Shown here one piece after another: positions 45,274 to 55,246 of a stretch of 64,000 bases of DNA. Where the stretch lies: positions 1-64,000 of the forward strand of contig NZ_JAJAPW010000007.1 in the NCBI RefSeq assembly GCF_020523925.1, read 5' to 3'. Below the pieces are notes generated by a model, which was not told the DNA's origin, did not search any database, and saw only the letters and a program-made list of their open reading frames with translations. Position 1 is the first letter of the stretch; each line of letters starts with the position of its first letter. The stretch is from Neotamlana laminarinivorans (GTDB lineage Bacteria; Bacteroidota; Bacteroidia; Flavobacteriales; Flavobacteriaceae). The position numbers were made by a program, and so were the translations under genes.

Positions 45274-47139
45274 ATGGCAGAACAAACCAAATATACCGAA
45301 GATAATATTCGTTCGTTAGATTGGAAAGAGCATATTCGTATGCGACCGGGAATGTATATTGGTAAATTGGGTGATGGTAGTTCGCCAGACGATGGTATTT
45401 ATATTCTTTTAAAAGAAGTTTTAGATAACTCTATTGATGAGTTTGTAATGGGCGCAGGGAAAACCATCGAAATTTCAATACAAACTAACAAAGTTACAGT
45501 TAGAGATTATGGTAGAGGTATTCCTTTAGGAAAAGTGGTTGATGTAGTTTCAAAAATGAACACAGGTGGTAAGTACGATTCTAAAGCCTTTAAAAAATCT
45601 GTTGGTTTAAATGGTGTTGGTACAAAAGCTGTAAATGCATTATCTACCTATTTTAGAGTAGAGTCCAACCGAGATGGTAAATCCGCTTCTGCAGAGTTTG
45701 AAAAAGGAGAGCTTACAAATAAAGAAGATTTAATTGAAACATCGCGCCGTAAAGGAACAAAAGTATCTTTTATTCCTGATGAAAATATCTTTAAAAACTA
45801 TAAATTTAGAAATGAGTACATAGTAAAAATGTTAAAAAACTATGTCTATCTTAATCCAGGTTTAACCATAGTTTTTAATGGTGAAAAGTATTTCAGTGAA
45901 AACGGACTTAAAGATTTATTAGCTGAAAAAATTAACGAATCAGATTTACTTTATCCTATAATTCATTTAAGAGGCGATGATATTGAAATTGCACTTACAC
46001 ACAGTAAAACTCAGTATAGCGAAGAGTATAATAGTTTTGTAAACGGCCAAAACACAACACAAGGAGGAACTCATTTAAATGCTTTTCGAGAAGCTATTGT
46101 TAAAACGGTAAGAGAATTTTACGGCAAAAATTATGATGCATCCGATGTTCGTAAATCTATTGTAAGTGCCATAGCCATTAAAGTTATGGAGCCTGTTTTT
46201 GAAAGTCAAACAAAAACTAAGTTAGGCTCTACAGATATGGGAGGAAATTATCCAACAGTGAGAACCTATGTAAACGACTTTGTTAAAACAAAACTAGATA
46301 ATTACCTTCACAAAAATCAAGAAACAGCCGAAAAGCTTCAGCGAAAAATTTTACAAGCCGAGCGTGAACGAAAAGAGCTTTCGGGAATTAGAAAATTAGC
46401 AAAAGATCGTGCTAAAAAAGCAAGTCTACATAACAAAAAATTACGCGATTGTCGAGTACATTTTGGCGATACAAAAAACGAACGCAATCTAGAAACAACC
46501 TTATTTATAACCGAGGGAGATTCTGCTTCTGGTAGTATAACCAAATCACGCGATGTAAATACGCAGGCGGTATTTAGTTTAAAGGGAAAGCCTTTAAATT
46601 GTTATGGTCTTACCAAAAAAATAGTATATGAAAATGAAGAGTTTAATTTATTACAAGCCGCATTAAACATAGAGGAATCTTTAGAAGATTTGCGTTATAA
46701 CAATGTTGTAATTGCTACCGATGCCGATGTAGATGGTATGCATATTAGGTTACTTCTAATTACATTTTTTCTTCAGTTTTTTCCAGAAGTTATAAAAGAA
46801 GGCCACCTGTATATATTACAAACACCTTTATTTAGGGTAAGAAATAAAAAGGAGACTATTTATTGTTATTCAGATGAGGAGCGAGTAGCCGCAATAAATA
46901 AGTTAAAGCCAAAACCGGAAATAACACGATTTAAAGGATTAGGTGAAATTTCGCCCGATGAATTTAAACATTTTATAGGCGACGATATTCGATTAGACCC
47001 TGTAATGCTAGACGATGGCATGTCTATTGAAGATTTATTATCATTCTACATGGGTAAAAATACCCCAACCCGCCAAGAGTTTATTATAGAAAATCTAAAA
47101 GTAGAGTTAGATTTAATAGAAGAAGAGAAAGCCTCATAA
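45274..47139 (+). CDS. parE: DNA topoisomerase IV subunit B
   Basis: 621 residues. With ParC it relaxes and decatenates DNA using ATP. The GHKL ATPase domain is at the N-terminus ([22 protein letters not shown] with Asn that binds Mg, [14 protein letters not shown]). A transducer follows, then TOPRIM with [12 protein letters not shown] (about residue 413) and [15 protein letters not shown]. The end is [20 protein letters not shown], where the family usually has R-x-x-F-I-x-x-N-A. The following parC starts three bases after the stop. The sequence between TOPRIM and GHKL has no insertions. Confidence 0.96.
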   Translation: MAEQTKYTEDNIRSLDWKEHIRMRPGMYIGKLGDGSSPDDGIYILLKEVLDNSIDEFVMGAGKTIEISIQTNKVTVRDYGRGIPLGKVVDVVSKMNTGGKYDSKAFKKSVGLNGVGTKAVNALSTYFRVESNRDGKSASAEFEKGELTNKEDLIETSRRKGTKVSFIPDENIFKNYKFRNEYIVKMLKNYVYLNPGLTIVFNGEKYFSENGLKDLLAEKINESDLLYPIIHLRGDDIEIALTHSKTQYSEEYNSFVNGQNTTQGGTHLNAFREAIVKTVREFYGKNYDASDVRKSIVSAIAIKVMEPVFESQTKTKLGSTDMGGNYPTVRTYVNDFVKTKLDNYLHKNQETAEKLQRKILQAERERKELSGIRKLAKDRAKKASLHNKKLRDCRVHFGDTKNERNLETTLFITEGDSASGSITKSRDVNTQAVFSLKGKPLNCYGLTKKIVYENEEFNLLQAALNIEESLEDLRYNNVVIATDADVDGMHIRLLLITFFLQFFPEVIKEGHLYILQTPLFRVRNKKETIYCYSDEERVAAINKLKPKPEITRFKGLGEISPDEFKHFIGDDIRLDPVMLDDGMSIEDLLSFYMGKNTPTRQEFIIENLKVELDLIEEEKAS

Positions 47140-47142
47140 TAT

Positions 47143-49740
47143 ATGATAGACGAACAAAACGACGAACTAGCCAACCAAGAAAACCAAGAACCAAACGAAA
47201 CCATAACCCGAGTTACGGGTATGTATAAAGATTGGTTTTTAGATTATGCATCCTATGTAATTCTAGAACGCGCAGTACCTGCTATTGAGGATGGGTTTAA
47301 ACCTGTACAGCGCCGTATTATGCACAGTATGAGGGATTTAGATGATGGGCGCTATAACAAAGTAGCAAATATTGTTGGGCATACCATGCAATATCACCCG
47401 CATGGAGATGCAAGTATTGCAGATGCCATGGTGCAAATTGGGCAAAAAGATTTGTTAATAGATACCCAAGGAAACTGGGGAAACATTTTAACAGGAGATA
47501 GTGCAGCAGCATCACGTTATATTGAAGCACGACTATCAAAATTTGCGCTCGATGTAGTTTACAATCCCAAAATTACAGAGTGGCAAGCCAGTTATGATGG
47601 CCGTAGAAAAGAACCCGTAAACCTTCCAGTAATGTTCCCATTGTTATTAGCACAAGGAGGAGAAGGTATTGCGGTAGGGCTTTCAACTAAAATATTACCA
47701 CATAATTTTATCGAACTTATTGATGCTTCAATTAAGCATTTAAATGGGAAACGATTTACGTTAGTTCCCGATTTTCCAACAGCAGGAATTGCCGATTTTT
47801 CAAATTATAACGATGGTTTAAGAGGCGGAAAAGTACGTGTGCGTGCTAAAATTTCTCAGCGCGATAAAAATACTTTAGTAATTACCGAAATTCCTTTTGG
47901 TACAACAACGTCATCGTTAATCGATTCAATATTAAAGGCCAACGATAAGGGGAAAATAAAAATCAAAAAAATTGAAGATAATACGGCAGCAGATGTTGAA
48001 ATTTTAGTGCATTTACCTTCAGGGTTGTCCCCAGATAAAACAATAGATGCACTTTACGCCTTTACTAGCTGCGAAAGTTCAATTTCACCATTAGGTTGCG
48101 TAATTGAAGACAATAAACCTCTGTTTATAGGGGTTTCTGAAATGCTGCGTAGAAGTACTGATAATACAGTGCAACTTTTAAAACAGGAGTTAGAAATTAA
48201 GCTTGGTGAGTTTGAAGAGCAATGGCATTTTGCATCGCTTGAGCGTATTTTTATTGAAAATAGAATTTATCGCGATATAGAGGAAGAGGAAACCTGGGAA
48301 GGTGTAATTAAAGCCATCGATAAAGGGTTACAACCACATATAAAGCATTTAAAACGTGCAGTTACCGAAGAAGATATTGTCCGTTTAACCGAAATTAGAA
48401 TTAAGCGAATATCTAAATTCGATATTGATAAAGCACAACAAAAAATTGATGCTCTTGAAGAACAGATTGCCGAGGTAAAACATCATTTAGATAACTTAAT
48501 AGATTACGCAATAGCTTATTTTACAAGGCTTAAAAAAGATTATGGAGAAGGGCGAGAGCGTAAAACAGAAATTCGCACATTTGCAGATGTTGATGCTACA
48601 AAAGTAGTTATAAGAAATACAAAGCTTTATGTAAACAGAGTAGAAGGTTTTATTGGAACCTCATTACGACGAGATGAATATGTTTGCGATTGTAGTGATA
48701 TAGATGATATCATTGTATTTACCAAAGCAGGAAAAATGATGGTAACAAAGGTTGATACAAAAACCTTTATTGGTAAAGATATTATACATGTAGCGGTATT
48801 TAAAAAGAAAGACAAACGTACTATTTATAATATGGTTTACCGCGACGGAAAAAGTGGTCCATCTTATATTAAACGTTTTGCAGTTACTGCTGTAACTAGA
48901 GATAGAGAATACGATTTAACAAATGGTAACAAAGCATCAACCATGTTGTATTTTTCGGCAAATCCTAATGGAGAAGCCGAGGTAATTACAGTTATGCTAA
49001 GGCAAGCAGGAAGTATTAAAAAATTAAAATGGGATATTGATTTTGCTGATATTTTAATAAAAGCAAGAACATCAAAAGGTAATTTAGTTACCAAATATTC
49101 TGTTAAACGCATAGAGCTTAAAGAAAAAGGCGTATCCACTTTAAAACCCCGAAAAATTTGGTTTGATGAAACCGTTCGTCGCATTAACGTTGATGGCAGA
49201 GGTGAGTTAATAGGTGAATTTAAAGGTGAAGATAAATTACTTATAATTAACAAAAAAGGAGTTGTTAAAACGGTAACACCAGAGGTTACTATGCATTTTG
49301 ATGATAATATGGTTGTGCTTGAAAAGTGGATACCGAATAAACCAATTTCGGCTATTTATTACCATGGCGAAAAAGAAATATATTACGTAAAACGTTTTGT
49401 AATTGAACAAGAAGATAAAGAAGAAACATTTATAGCAGATCACCCAAAATCACAACTAGAAATTATTTCAACCGATTGGAAACCTATGGCAGAAGTAGTT
49501 TTTGCAAAGGAACGTGGTAAAGAACGCAAAGAAAACCTAGAGGTAAATCTAGAAGAATTTATTGCTATTAAAGGTATTTCGGCGCTTGGTAATCAATTAA
49601 CTAAAGATAAGGTAAATCAAATTAATTTATTAGAGCCTTTATCCCACGAGATAGAAGAAGTTGAAGAAAATATGATCGAAACTGAAGAAACTGAAGAGGG
49701 TAAAGAAGATAATGATGAAGATCAACCAACGTTGTTTTAA
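47143..49740 (+). CDS. parC: DNA topoisomerase IV subunit A
   Basis: 865 residues, cytoplasmic. The breakage-reunion domain shows ERAVPAIEDGFKPVQRRIMH (residues 41-60), the winged-helix HPHGDASIADAMV and the catalytic Tyr126 in AAASRYIEARLS. The C-terminal half is a beta-pinwheel domain, and the last 35 residues form a strongly acidic tail (EEVEENMIETEETEEGKEDN). It lies three bases after parE, so the two are co-expressed. The next 755 bases hold no intact standard gene. Confidence 0.96.
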   Translation: MIDEQNDELANQENQEPNETITRVTGMYKDWFLDYASYVILERAVPAIEDGFKPVQRRIMHSMRDLDDGRYNKVANIVGHTMQYHPHGDASIADAMVQIGQKDLLIDTQGNWGNILTGDSAAASRYIEARLSKFALDVVYNPKITEWQASYDGRRKEPVNLPVMFPLLLAQGGEGIAVGLSTKILPHNFIELIDASIKHLNGKRFTLVPDFPTAGIADFSNYNDGLRGGKVRVRAKISQRDKNTLVITEIPFGTTTSSLIDSILKANDKGKIKIKKIEDNTAADVEILVHLPSGLSPDKTIDALYAFTSCESSISPLGCVIEDNKPLFIGVSEMLRRSTDNTVQLLKQELEIKLGEFEEQWHFASLERIFIENRIYRDIEEEETWEGVIKAIDKGLQPHIKHLKRAVTEEDIVRLTEIRIKRISKFDIDKAQQKIDALEEQIAEVKHHLDNLIDYAIAYFTRLKKDYGEGRERKTEIRTFADVDATKVVIRNTKLYVNRVEGFIGTSLRRDEYVCDCSDIDDIIVFTKAGKMMVTKVDTKTFIGKDIIHVAVFKKKDKRTIYNMVYRDGKSGPSYIKRFAVTAVTRDREYDLTNGNKASTMLYFSANPNGEAEVITVMLRQAGSIKKLKWDIDFADILIKARTSKGNLVTKYSVKRIELKEKGVSTLKPRKIWFDETVRRINVDGRGELIGEFKGEDKLLIINKKGVVKTVTPEVTMHFDDNMVVLEKWIPNKPISAIYYHGEKEIYYVKRFVIEQEDKEETFIADHPKSQLEIISTDWKPMAEVVFAKERGKERKENLEVNLEEFIAIKGISALGNQLTKDKVNQINLLEPLSHEIEEVEENMIETEETEEGKEDNDEDQPTLF

Positions 49741-50077
49741 ATTGATTAAAGGCTATTAGTTATGAGTAATGAAAATAAATATTATTTAATAATTAACTAA
49801 AACATTAATCATTACACAATAGAGGTAAGCTTATTTTAAGCTAAGAAATACTCCGTTAAAGGTTTTAGTGGAGGAAAAATTGCTTTTTTGATAGATTTTT
49901 TAATTGGGAATCTATAATTTCTTATGATAATATATATTCAATTATTTTTCAAGAGTATTGTTTAGTATTACTTGAATTTTAATGAGTGATTTAAAGTTAA
50001 TACCGTTAATAATCTGTATACTAATGATTCAATATGTGTTTTTGTTTATGGCTTATTCTCAAGAGAAGTAAGGATTA
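49741..50077. other. Mostly non-coding stretch after parC
   Basis: No recognised gene in the first 240 bases; only short frames, some with stop codons inside hydrophobic stretches (for example GGKIAFLIDFLIGNL before a stop at about 49913). The sequence is very AT-rich and looks like decayed coding DNA. A 29-codon frame at 49982-50071 is listed separately. Confidence 0.5.
49982..50071 (+). CDS. Possible 29-residue membrane peptide
   Basis: ATG 49982 opens a 29-codon frame encoding a single hydrophobic segment (LKLIPLIICILMIQYVFLFM) and ending SQEK. It lies six bases before the start of the frame-shifted membrane gene at 50078, so both may form a small unit. It is not recognised, and frames of this length arise easily by chance in AT-rich DNA. 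Confidence 0.25.
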   Translation: MSDLKLIPLIICILMIQYVFLFMAYSQEK

Positions 50078-50310
50078 ATGAAGAAATTTACATACTATAT
50101 TTTGATTTTTTTCGTTTTAATCCATTTCACTTTTATATTGTATTTTCCAGATAAAAAAAATTATTTAATAGATTTATTTTTTGTGATCACATTTTATCAA
50201 CTTTGCCTTTTTTATTAGGAGGTATTCTATTTTTTTTACACTGCTTGATTGTTATAATTACTCACTTATTTGAATTTGCTTTAACTCTTTTAAAAATGTG
50301 TTTTAATTAG
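50078..50310 (+). pseudogene. Small two-helix membrane gene broken by one base in a T run
   Basis: ATG 50078 (KKFTYYILIFFVLIHFTFILY...) runs 46 codons to a TAG at 50216-50218. Adding a single T to the six-T run at 50208-50213 would carry the frame on as LCLFLLGGILFFLHCLIVIITH to a TAG at 50308-50310, for 77 residues with two membrane helices. The downstream part is as hydrophobic and continuous as the upstream part. It may be a true pseudogene, a sequencing slip, or a gene read by slippage on the T run. Not recognised. Confidence 0.45.
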
Positions 50311-50461
50311 TTTATTAATAGGTGTGTATGTGTTGTTATGATGTGATTTTTTTTAATTCTTCCCGATATTTGTTTACGAGTACTACAGATAAAAATCCTT
50401 TAGATATTAAATGTCTATAAATACTAATTTTATCTATATTTTTTGTTAAAAACATTTAATT

Positions 50462-50498
50462 TTACCGATCGTTAGGTAATTTATATATTTGCAATATG
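50462..50498 (+). promoter_or_regulatory. TetR operator, promoter and start codon of the regulator gene
   Basis: TTACC-GATCGTTA-GGTAA (50462-50479) is an 18-base inverted repeat typical of TetR-family operators. It covers the -33 zone of a promoter with -7 box TATATTTG (50484-50491). Only four bases separate that box from the ATG at 50496, so the transcript is probably leaderless. Autorepression by the TetR protein is the natural reading. Confidence 0.65.
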
Positions 50499-51065
50499 AG
50501 ACCCAAAAAAGTAGTAGATAAAGACATGTTAATTGGTTTAAGTAAAGTTTTTAGAGATAAAGGTTATGAAGGCGCGAGTTTAAAAGAATTAGCAGAAATT
50601 ACAGGTTTAAAAAAAGCTAGCCTTTACCATAGATTCCCTAAAGGCAAGCAACAAATGGCTGAAGCCGTTTTTACTCACATTGATGAATGGGTACGCGCAA
50701 ATATTTTCTCAGTTTTAAATGATAAATCTAAAACGCCACAAATAAGGCTTAAAAACGGTTTAATGAATATTAAAAAGCTTTATGCAGGAGGAAAAGAATC
50801 ATGCATATTTAATGCCTTTTCGAAAGAAACAGGCATGTCTTTGTTTGAAGAATCTATAAAAAATAGTATGGTAGAATGGGTTAAAGCTTTTACCGAAATA
50901 GGACTTGAATTAATGTTGCCTATTAAAAAATCAAAAGCATATGCCATACAAACATTGATAGAAATCCAAGGAAGCCTTATAGTAACCAAAGGACTTAACG
51001 ATATAAATTTATTTGAAACAACATTAAATCACATAGAAAAAAGGTATTTAAATAAACAGTTTTAA
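50496..51065 (+). CDS. TetR/AcrR family transcriptional regulator
   Basis: 189 residues. The DNA-binding domain is at residues 5-55 with a clear helix-turn-helix: GYEGASLKELAEITGLKKAS followed by LYHRFPKGKQQM. The C-terminal ligand domain (ESCIFNAFSKETGMSLFEESI) resembles the LmrA/YxaF-like group, whose ligands are small hydrophobic compounds. A palindromic operator overlaps its own promoter. The likely target besides itself is not visible; the next gene on the strand is 41 bases away and could be co-transcribed. Confidence 0.9.
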   Translation: MRPKKVVDKDMLIGLSKVFRDKGYEGASLKELAEITGLKKASLYHRFPKGKQQMAEAVFTHIDEWVRANIFSVLNDKSKTPQIRLKNGLMNIKKLYAGGKESCIFNAFSKETGMSLFEESIKNSMVEWVKAFTEIGLELMLPIKKSKAYAIQTLIEIQGSLIVTKGLNDINLFETTLNHIEKRYLNKQF

Positions 51066-51106
51066 AATACACTCCATACCCCAAAAATTTTAAAGAAAAA
51101 GAAAAA

Positions 51107-52933
51107 ATGAAAAAACACCTACTTATTTTAATTACTACTTTTAGTATAAATGTATTTGCACAAGAGCTAAGTTTTACTGAAGAAAGAAATATTAACTTTA
51201 ATAAAGATTACGATAGTTATATAAGCGAGCATATAAGATCTGGATTTACAATAGATAATGAAGACAATAAAATTATTGTTGGTCAATTTGATGGTGTCGA
51301 TGTAGATTTTGGAGGTCCAAATTTAATAGATTCAGAAGAAGACTTTAATATATTTATTGCAAAATATAATAAAAACAATGATTTATTATGGTTCAAAAAT
51401 CTTGGAAGCACATATTTTCAGCTTCCACACTATTCTGGTAAATATTATACTAACGATTTTGCCAGCGATGTAAAAGTAGACAGCGAAAACAATATTTATG
51501 TGCTTGCGACTCTTGATGTAGGTACTCCTGAAACTGTTGACCTAGATGCAGAACATCCTACAACAAATTCTATAATTACAACTAGTAATTCTCCAGCTTT
51601 AGGTAGTAATAATAATCTAAACCTATTCTTAATTAAATATTCCTCTAATGGTATGCTTTTATGGTACAAAGAAATACAAGACGATTTTTCAGAAATTTCT
51701 TTAAAATTACATGTAGATGCGAATGATAATGTTTTGTTTACAGGATACAATTTGGGTTATACATCACATATTATCGATTTTGATCCTTATAATACGTATC
51801 CAGATGATATAGATTTAATTCCAGGAGAATTTTTTATGCTTGGTTTTATTGTTAAATATGATAGTGAAGGGAATTTTATAAACGTTTATGGTACAGGTAA
51901 CGGACGAATTTCTGATTTACACGCTAGAGGCTTACCATCTGGTAATATTTATGCTTCTGGTTCGTTTAGTGCGAGCATAAGTTCAGATACATCAAATCCA
52001 TTTGGTTTAGGTTTATCTTTATTTAAAAATAAAGAAAACCCAACCTATATAGAAAGTTTAGGATACTTTGAATTTGCTCCACAAAATGAAGATATTTTTA
52101 TTACAAAATATGATAATACAGGTCAAGTTTTATGGGTAAACACAATAAGTTCTACATTAGAAAACCGTATTTCTGAGATGGTATTTGATGAGAATGAAAA
52201 CATATATGTATCTGGGCGTATAAATGGTGCTTCAGTAGATTTTGATACTAATAATTCATCATCAACAGATATGTTAAGCGCCGTATCTGGAGGTTCTGCT
52301 TTTATAGCAAAATATAGCGGCGTAGACGGAAGTTTAATTTGGGCAAAAACAATATTGGGCGGAAACTTTTCTATAGTAAGAGGTTTAGCAATTAAAAATA
52401 ATAAATTAGTTTTAGCAGGTGAATTTAATGGGGCTATTACTATAGGTACTTCATCTCTTAATACCAGTATTACTAATCCATTTATGGCTATAATGGATAC
52501 CGATGGAAATTGGGAGAAGGCAGGGAAAATAGAAAAACTTACTTTTGCTTCTATTTCAGATATAAGGATAGATAATGATGGAGCTATACATTATTTTGGT
52601 TTTGATGCAGTAAGTGTATCTAATAATATACACAATGTTAAAAATATGTTTTTAGGAAAAGTTAATGATGTTACACTTTCCATTGATAACCCTAACTTAG
52701 GTATCTTTACAATATTTCCAAACCCCACAAATGGTAAAATATATATTAAGAATAATTCTAATATAAAAATAAAGGAAATAAACATATATGATATGTTAGG
52801 TAAATTAGTTTTAACTGAAAAGAATCTTATAAACTCTTTTATAGATATAAGCTTGTTACCTTTAGGGGCTTACATTTGTAATATAAAAACAGCAGAAAAT
52901 AGTTTTTATAATTCAAAAATAATTAAAAAATAA
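51107..52933 (+). CDS. Secreted beta-propeller protein with T9SS type A sorting domain
   Basis: 608 residues. A signal peptide ends at VFAQ (near residue 19). The body is built of about six SBBP-like repeats, each with a strand of the form KYNKNNDLLWFKNL, KYSSNGMLLWYKEI, KYDNTGQVLWVNTI or KYSGVDGSLIWAKT. The last 75 residues are a type A sorting domain (IFPNPTNGKIYIKN, GAYICNIKTAENSFYNSKIIKK). Function is unknown, presumably at or beyond the cell surface. It starts 41 bases after the TetR gene. Confidence 0.88.
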   Translation: MKKHLLILITTFSINVFAQELSFTEERNINFNKDYDSYISEHIRSGFTIDNEDNKIIVGQFDGVDVDFGGPNLIDSEEDFNIFIAKYNKNNDLLWFKNLGSTYFQLPHYSGKYYTNDFASDVKVDSENNIYVLATLDVGTPETVDLDAEHPTTNSIITTSNSPALGSNNNLNLFLIKYSSNGMLLWYKEIQDDFSEISLKLHVDANDNVLFTGYNLGYTSHIIDFDPYNTYPDDIDLIPGEFFMLGFIVKYDSEGNFINVYGTGNGRISDLHARGLPSGNIYASGSFSASISSDTSNPFGLGLSLFKNKENPTYIESLGYFEFAPQNEDIFITKYDNTGQVLWVNTISSTLENRISEMVFDENENIYVSGRINGASVDFDTNNSSSTDMLSAVSGGSAFIAKYSGVDGSLIWAKTILGGNFSIVRGLAIKNNKLVLAGEFNGAITIGTSSLNTSITNPFMAIMDTDGNWEKAGKIEKLTFASISDIRIDNDGAIHYFGFDAVSVSNNIHNVKNMFLGKVNDVTLSIDNPNLGIFTIFPNPTNGKIYIKNNSNIKIKEINIYDMLGKLVLTEKNLINSFIDISLLPLGAYICNIKTAENSFYNSKIIKK

Positions 52934-53239
52934 CTAAATTATAAAATATATTCATTTAAAAGAAGTATTGCTTTTTTTAATAATATCGTTTAGAGCAGAA
53001 CCTTGGTTACCAATATTAAAGATAAACTAAAATAGATTCTGTTTTACTTCATCACGAAGATTTTGTGGAATATATATTTACTTTAGAGTCTGAATTTAAT
53101 TTGAATACATTCGAAATGATTAAAACTGAAGTAGAATATTCTATTGACTGAAGAACCTCATAAAAAAGTTTTTAAAACAATAAAATTTTAAAAAGTACAT
53201 TTGAAATAATGAATAAAAATAAATATATTTAATAGTTAT
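52934..53239. other. 306-base gap with a gene relic
   Basis: No intact gene. Apart from the fragment at 53026-53151 (listed separately) it is AT-rich with runs of A and T. No terminator of convincing strength or promoter of consensus form was found. Confidence 0.5.
53026..53151 (+). pseudogene. Relic of a small protein gene without a start codon
   Basis: A frame open from 53026 to the TGA at 53149-53151 encodes about 41 residues, including DSVLLHHEDFVEYIFTL and SEFNLNTFEMIKTEVEY. It has no ATG, and an in-frame TAA lies just before it. The DFVEYIFTLESEFNLN segment looks like the helix-2 part of an acyl carrier protein (DSLDxVELIxxLExEF), but the match is partial and cannot be confirmed by eye. 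Confidence 0.3.
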
Positions 53240-53893
53240 ATGAAAAAAATATACTTACTATTAATAGTTTTATTTTTTTTGGGTTGTATAGGTAAAGAGA
53301 AAAAGAATATTGCCCTGAACCGGGAAGCCTATATATTTTGGATTGATACAATCTCTAATGGTAAATTTTTAAAGATATATTCAAACCCTGAAAAGGATGA
53401 GCAAAATTTAACAGCAGTATATGGAAACGAAAAAATAAAAAATAAAATTAACTTATTGATTGAGGATTACCAAATAACTAGAATTCCATTTTCAAACAAA
53501 GTTAATTGGATTACTGAAAAAAGCTTTGCAATAGTATATGCATGTGGAACAGGTTGTATTAATGTTATAATTTTTAATATAGAAAAAGAAAAACCTCTAA
53601 TTCAAACAATTTTATACTACCCTAGTGATGAGTATTTAGATTTTGAAACTGATAATCCTAATTTATATATTGCTTCTATTGGAAATATTGAAGATAATCC
53701 AAGCTTTGTAATTATCGATACAGATACTCAAAAAAAGGACACTATTAACTTACCCAAAAAATGGATTAGAGGACTAGGCACAATTTATAATATTGTTGAT
53801 AAATTAAAAATTGAAAACTCTATAATTGAAATAATACAAAATCAAGAAAAAGGAGAAATTAAAAAAATACAGGAAACAATACATTTAAAATAA
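53240..53893 (+). CDS. Hypothetical lipoprotein
   Basis: 217 residues with lipobox VLFFLGCIGK (Cys16). The rest is beta-rich with a YACGTGCINVIIFNIEK segment near residue 100 (two cysteines four residues apart) and an IDTDTQKKDTI near 165. Not recognised. Its codon use is more AT-rich and the protein is rich in Ile, Lys and Asn compared with neighbours. It stands alone in the loosely packed region between 49.7 and 54.2 kb and may have been acquired by transfer. Confidence 0.6.
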   Translation: MKKIYLLLIVLFFLGCIGKEKKNIALNREAYIFWIDTISNGKFLKIYSNPEKDEQNLTAVYGNEKIKNKINLLIEDYQITRIPFSNKVNWITEKSFAIVYACGTGCINVIIFNIEKEKPLIQTILYYPSDEYLDFETDNPNLYIASIGNIEDNPSFVIIDTDTQKKDTINLPKKWIRGLGTIYNIVDKLKIENSIIEIIQNQEKGEIKKIQETIHLK

Positions 53894-54190
53894 ACCGACA
53901 AGAGTTAATACCTCTTTTTTTAATTATATATTAAACTAGATTAGTTGTTTTTTTATTAAAAAAATTAAGATAATAAATAAAATAGAGAACTATTAACTTT
54001 AATGAACATTAATACAAGTCAATTCCCAAAATATATACTAACAGCTGTAACAGCTGTAGGACGTACAATTATTGATTTTTTTTAAAAAAGAGGAGTTTTA
54101 TTTAATTACAGTTTATGCTTTTTTAATCCAATAAATCATCAGCTAAATTTTAATAAAATTTATTACTGATTTAAAAAACTTCACAAAATT
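53894..54190. other. 297-base non-coding stretch
   Basis: Very AT-rich. A 27-codon frame (54002-54085, QFPKYILTAVTAVGRTIIDFF) is visible but has no support; it contains a tandem 9-base repeat ACAGCTGTA. No strong promoter or terminator was seen for the flanking genes. Confidence 0.4.
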
Positions 54191-55216
54191 ATGAAAAAAA
54201 AAGAAGTAGCATATTCTGTTTTAGAGCTTGCCATAGTATCAGAAAAACAGACGTTTAAAGACACATTTAATAATACAATAGCTTTAGCAAAAGCTGCTGA
54301 AAACTTTGGTTATAAAAGGTTTTGGTTAGCAGAGCATCACAACTCTGCAGCTATTGGTAGTAATGCCACATCAGTTTTAATTGGTCATGTTGCCGAAAAA
54401 ACCGAAACAATAAAAGTTGGTTCAGGAGGTATTATGTTGCCCAATCATTCTCCATTAATTATTGCAGAACAATTTGGAACTCTAGGTACTTTGTATCCCA
54501 ATAGAATTGACTTAGGTTTAGGAAGAGCTCCGGGAACAGACCAAATTACAGCAGCAGCTATTCGGTCTGATTTTTTTAATGCGGCACAATCATTTCCTTC
54601 CGAAGTTGAAAAAATTCAAGACTATTTTTCTGTAGATAATCAAAATGAAAAAGTAAGAGCAGTAATAGCCGAAGGTGTTAATGTACCAATGTATATTTTG
54701 GGTTCTAGTACAGATAGTGCTTATTTAGCTGCAAAAAAAGGATTGCCTTATGCTTTTGCTAGTCATTTTGCACCAACACATTTAGCTAATGCGTTTAAGA
54801 TTTATCATGAAAATTTTCAGCCTTCAGAAAGTTTAAGTCAACCTTATACACTTGCGGGTGTTAATATAATAGTTGCAGATACTGATGCTGAGGCAGAACA
54901 AATTTCTACTTCATTATATCGCATGATTGTTAATTTTTTAAGCGGAAAAAGAAGTTATTTACAACCGCCAACAGAAATGACATCAGATTTAAAAGCATTA
55001 ACAAATCACCCATCGGTGCAGCAAATGCTTAAATATACCTTTATAGGCAGTAAGGAAACAGTTAAGGCTAAAATTTTAGACTTTATTAATACAACTCAGG
55101 TTAATGAAATTATTGCGGTTACCAATATTTATGGTATAGAAAACCGAATAAAATCTTATCAATTATTTGCACAAGTAATGCAAGAGATAAATGCTAATAA
55201 ATCTGCTTTAGTATAG
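54191..55216 (+). CDS. LLM class flavin-dependent oxidoreductase
   Basis: 341 residues, cytoplasmic. It belongs to the luciferase-like monooxygenase superfamily, which uses reduced flavin. Typical segments are YSVLELAIVSEKQTF at the N-terminus, RFWLAEHHNSAAIGSNATSV near residue 50, VGSGGIMLPNHSPLIIAEQFG near 78 and GRAPGTDQIT near 117. The order matches MsnO8/YhbW-like members, whose substrates are unknown. It is a single gene; its stop is 30 bases from the convergent PorP-SPOR gene. Confidence 0.93.
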   Translation: MKKKEVAYSVLELAIVSEKQTFKDTFNNTIALAKAAENFGYKRFWLAEHHNSAAIGSNATSVLIGHVAEKTETIKVGSGGIMLPNHSPLIIAEQFGTLGTLYPNRIDLGLGRAPGTDQITAAAIRSDFFNAAQSFPSEVEKIQDYFSVDNQNEKVRAVIAEGVNVPMYILGSSTDSAYLAAKKGLPYAFASHFAPTHLANAFKIYHENFQPSESLSQPYTLAGVNIIVADTDAEAEQISTSLYRMIVNFLSGKRSYLQPPTEMTSDLKALTNHPSVQQMLKYTFIGSKETVKAKILDFINTTQVNEIIAVTNIYGIENRIKSYQLFAQVMQEINANKSALV

Positions 55217-55246
55217 TAATATTATGGTTGTTATGTGTAAGCTTTT

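Noticed and set aside
48864-49253. 129-codon minus-strand frame
   Set aside because: Antisense to the parC C-terminal domain, whose reading frame is fully conserved.
54002-54085. 27-codon frame between the orphan lipoprotein and the LLM oxidoreductase
   Set aside because: Too short, no recognisable motif, no consensus promoter; kept only as a remark on the gap.
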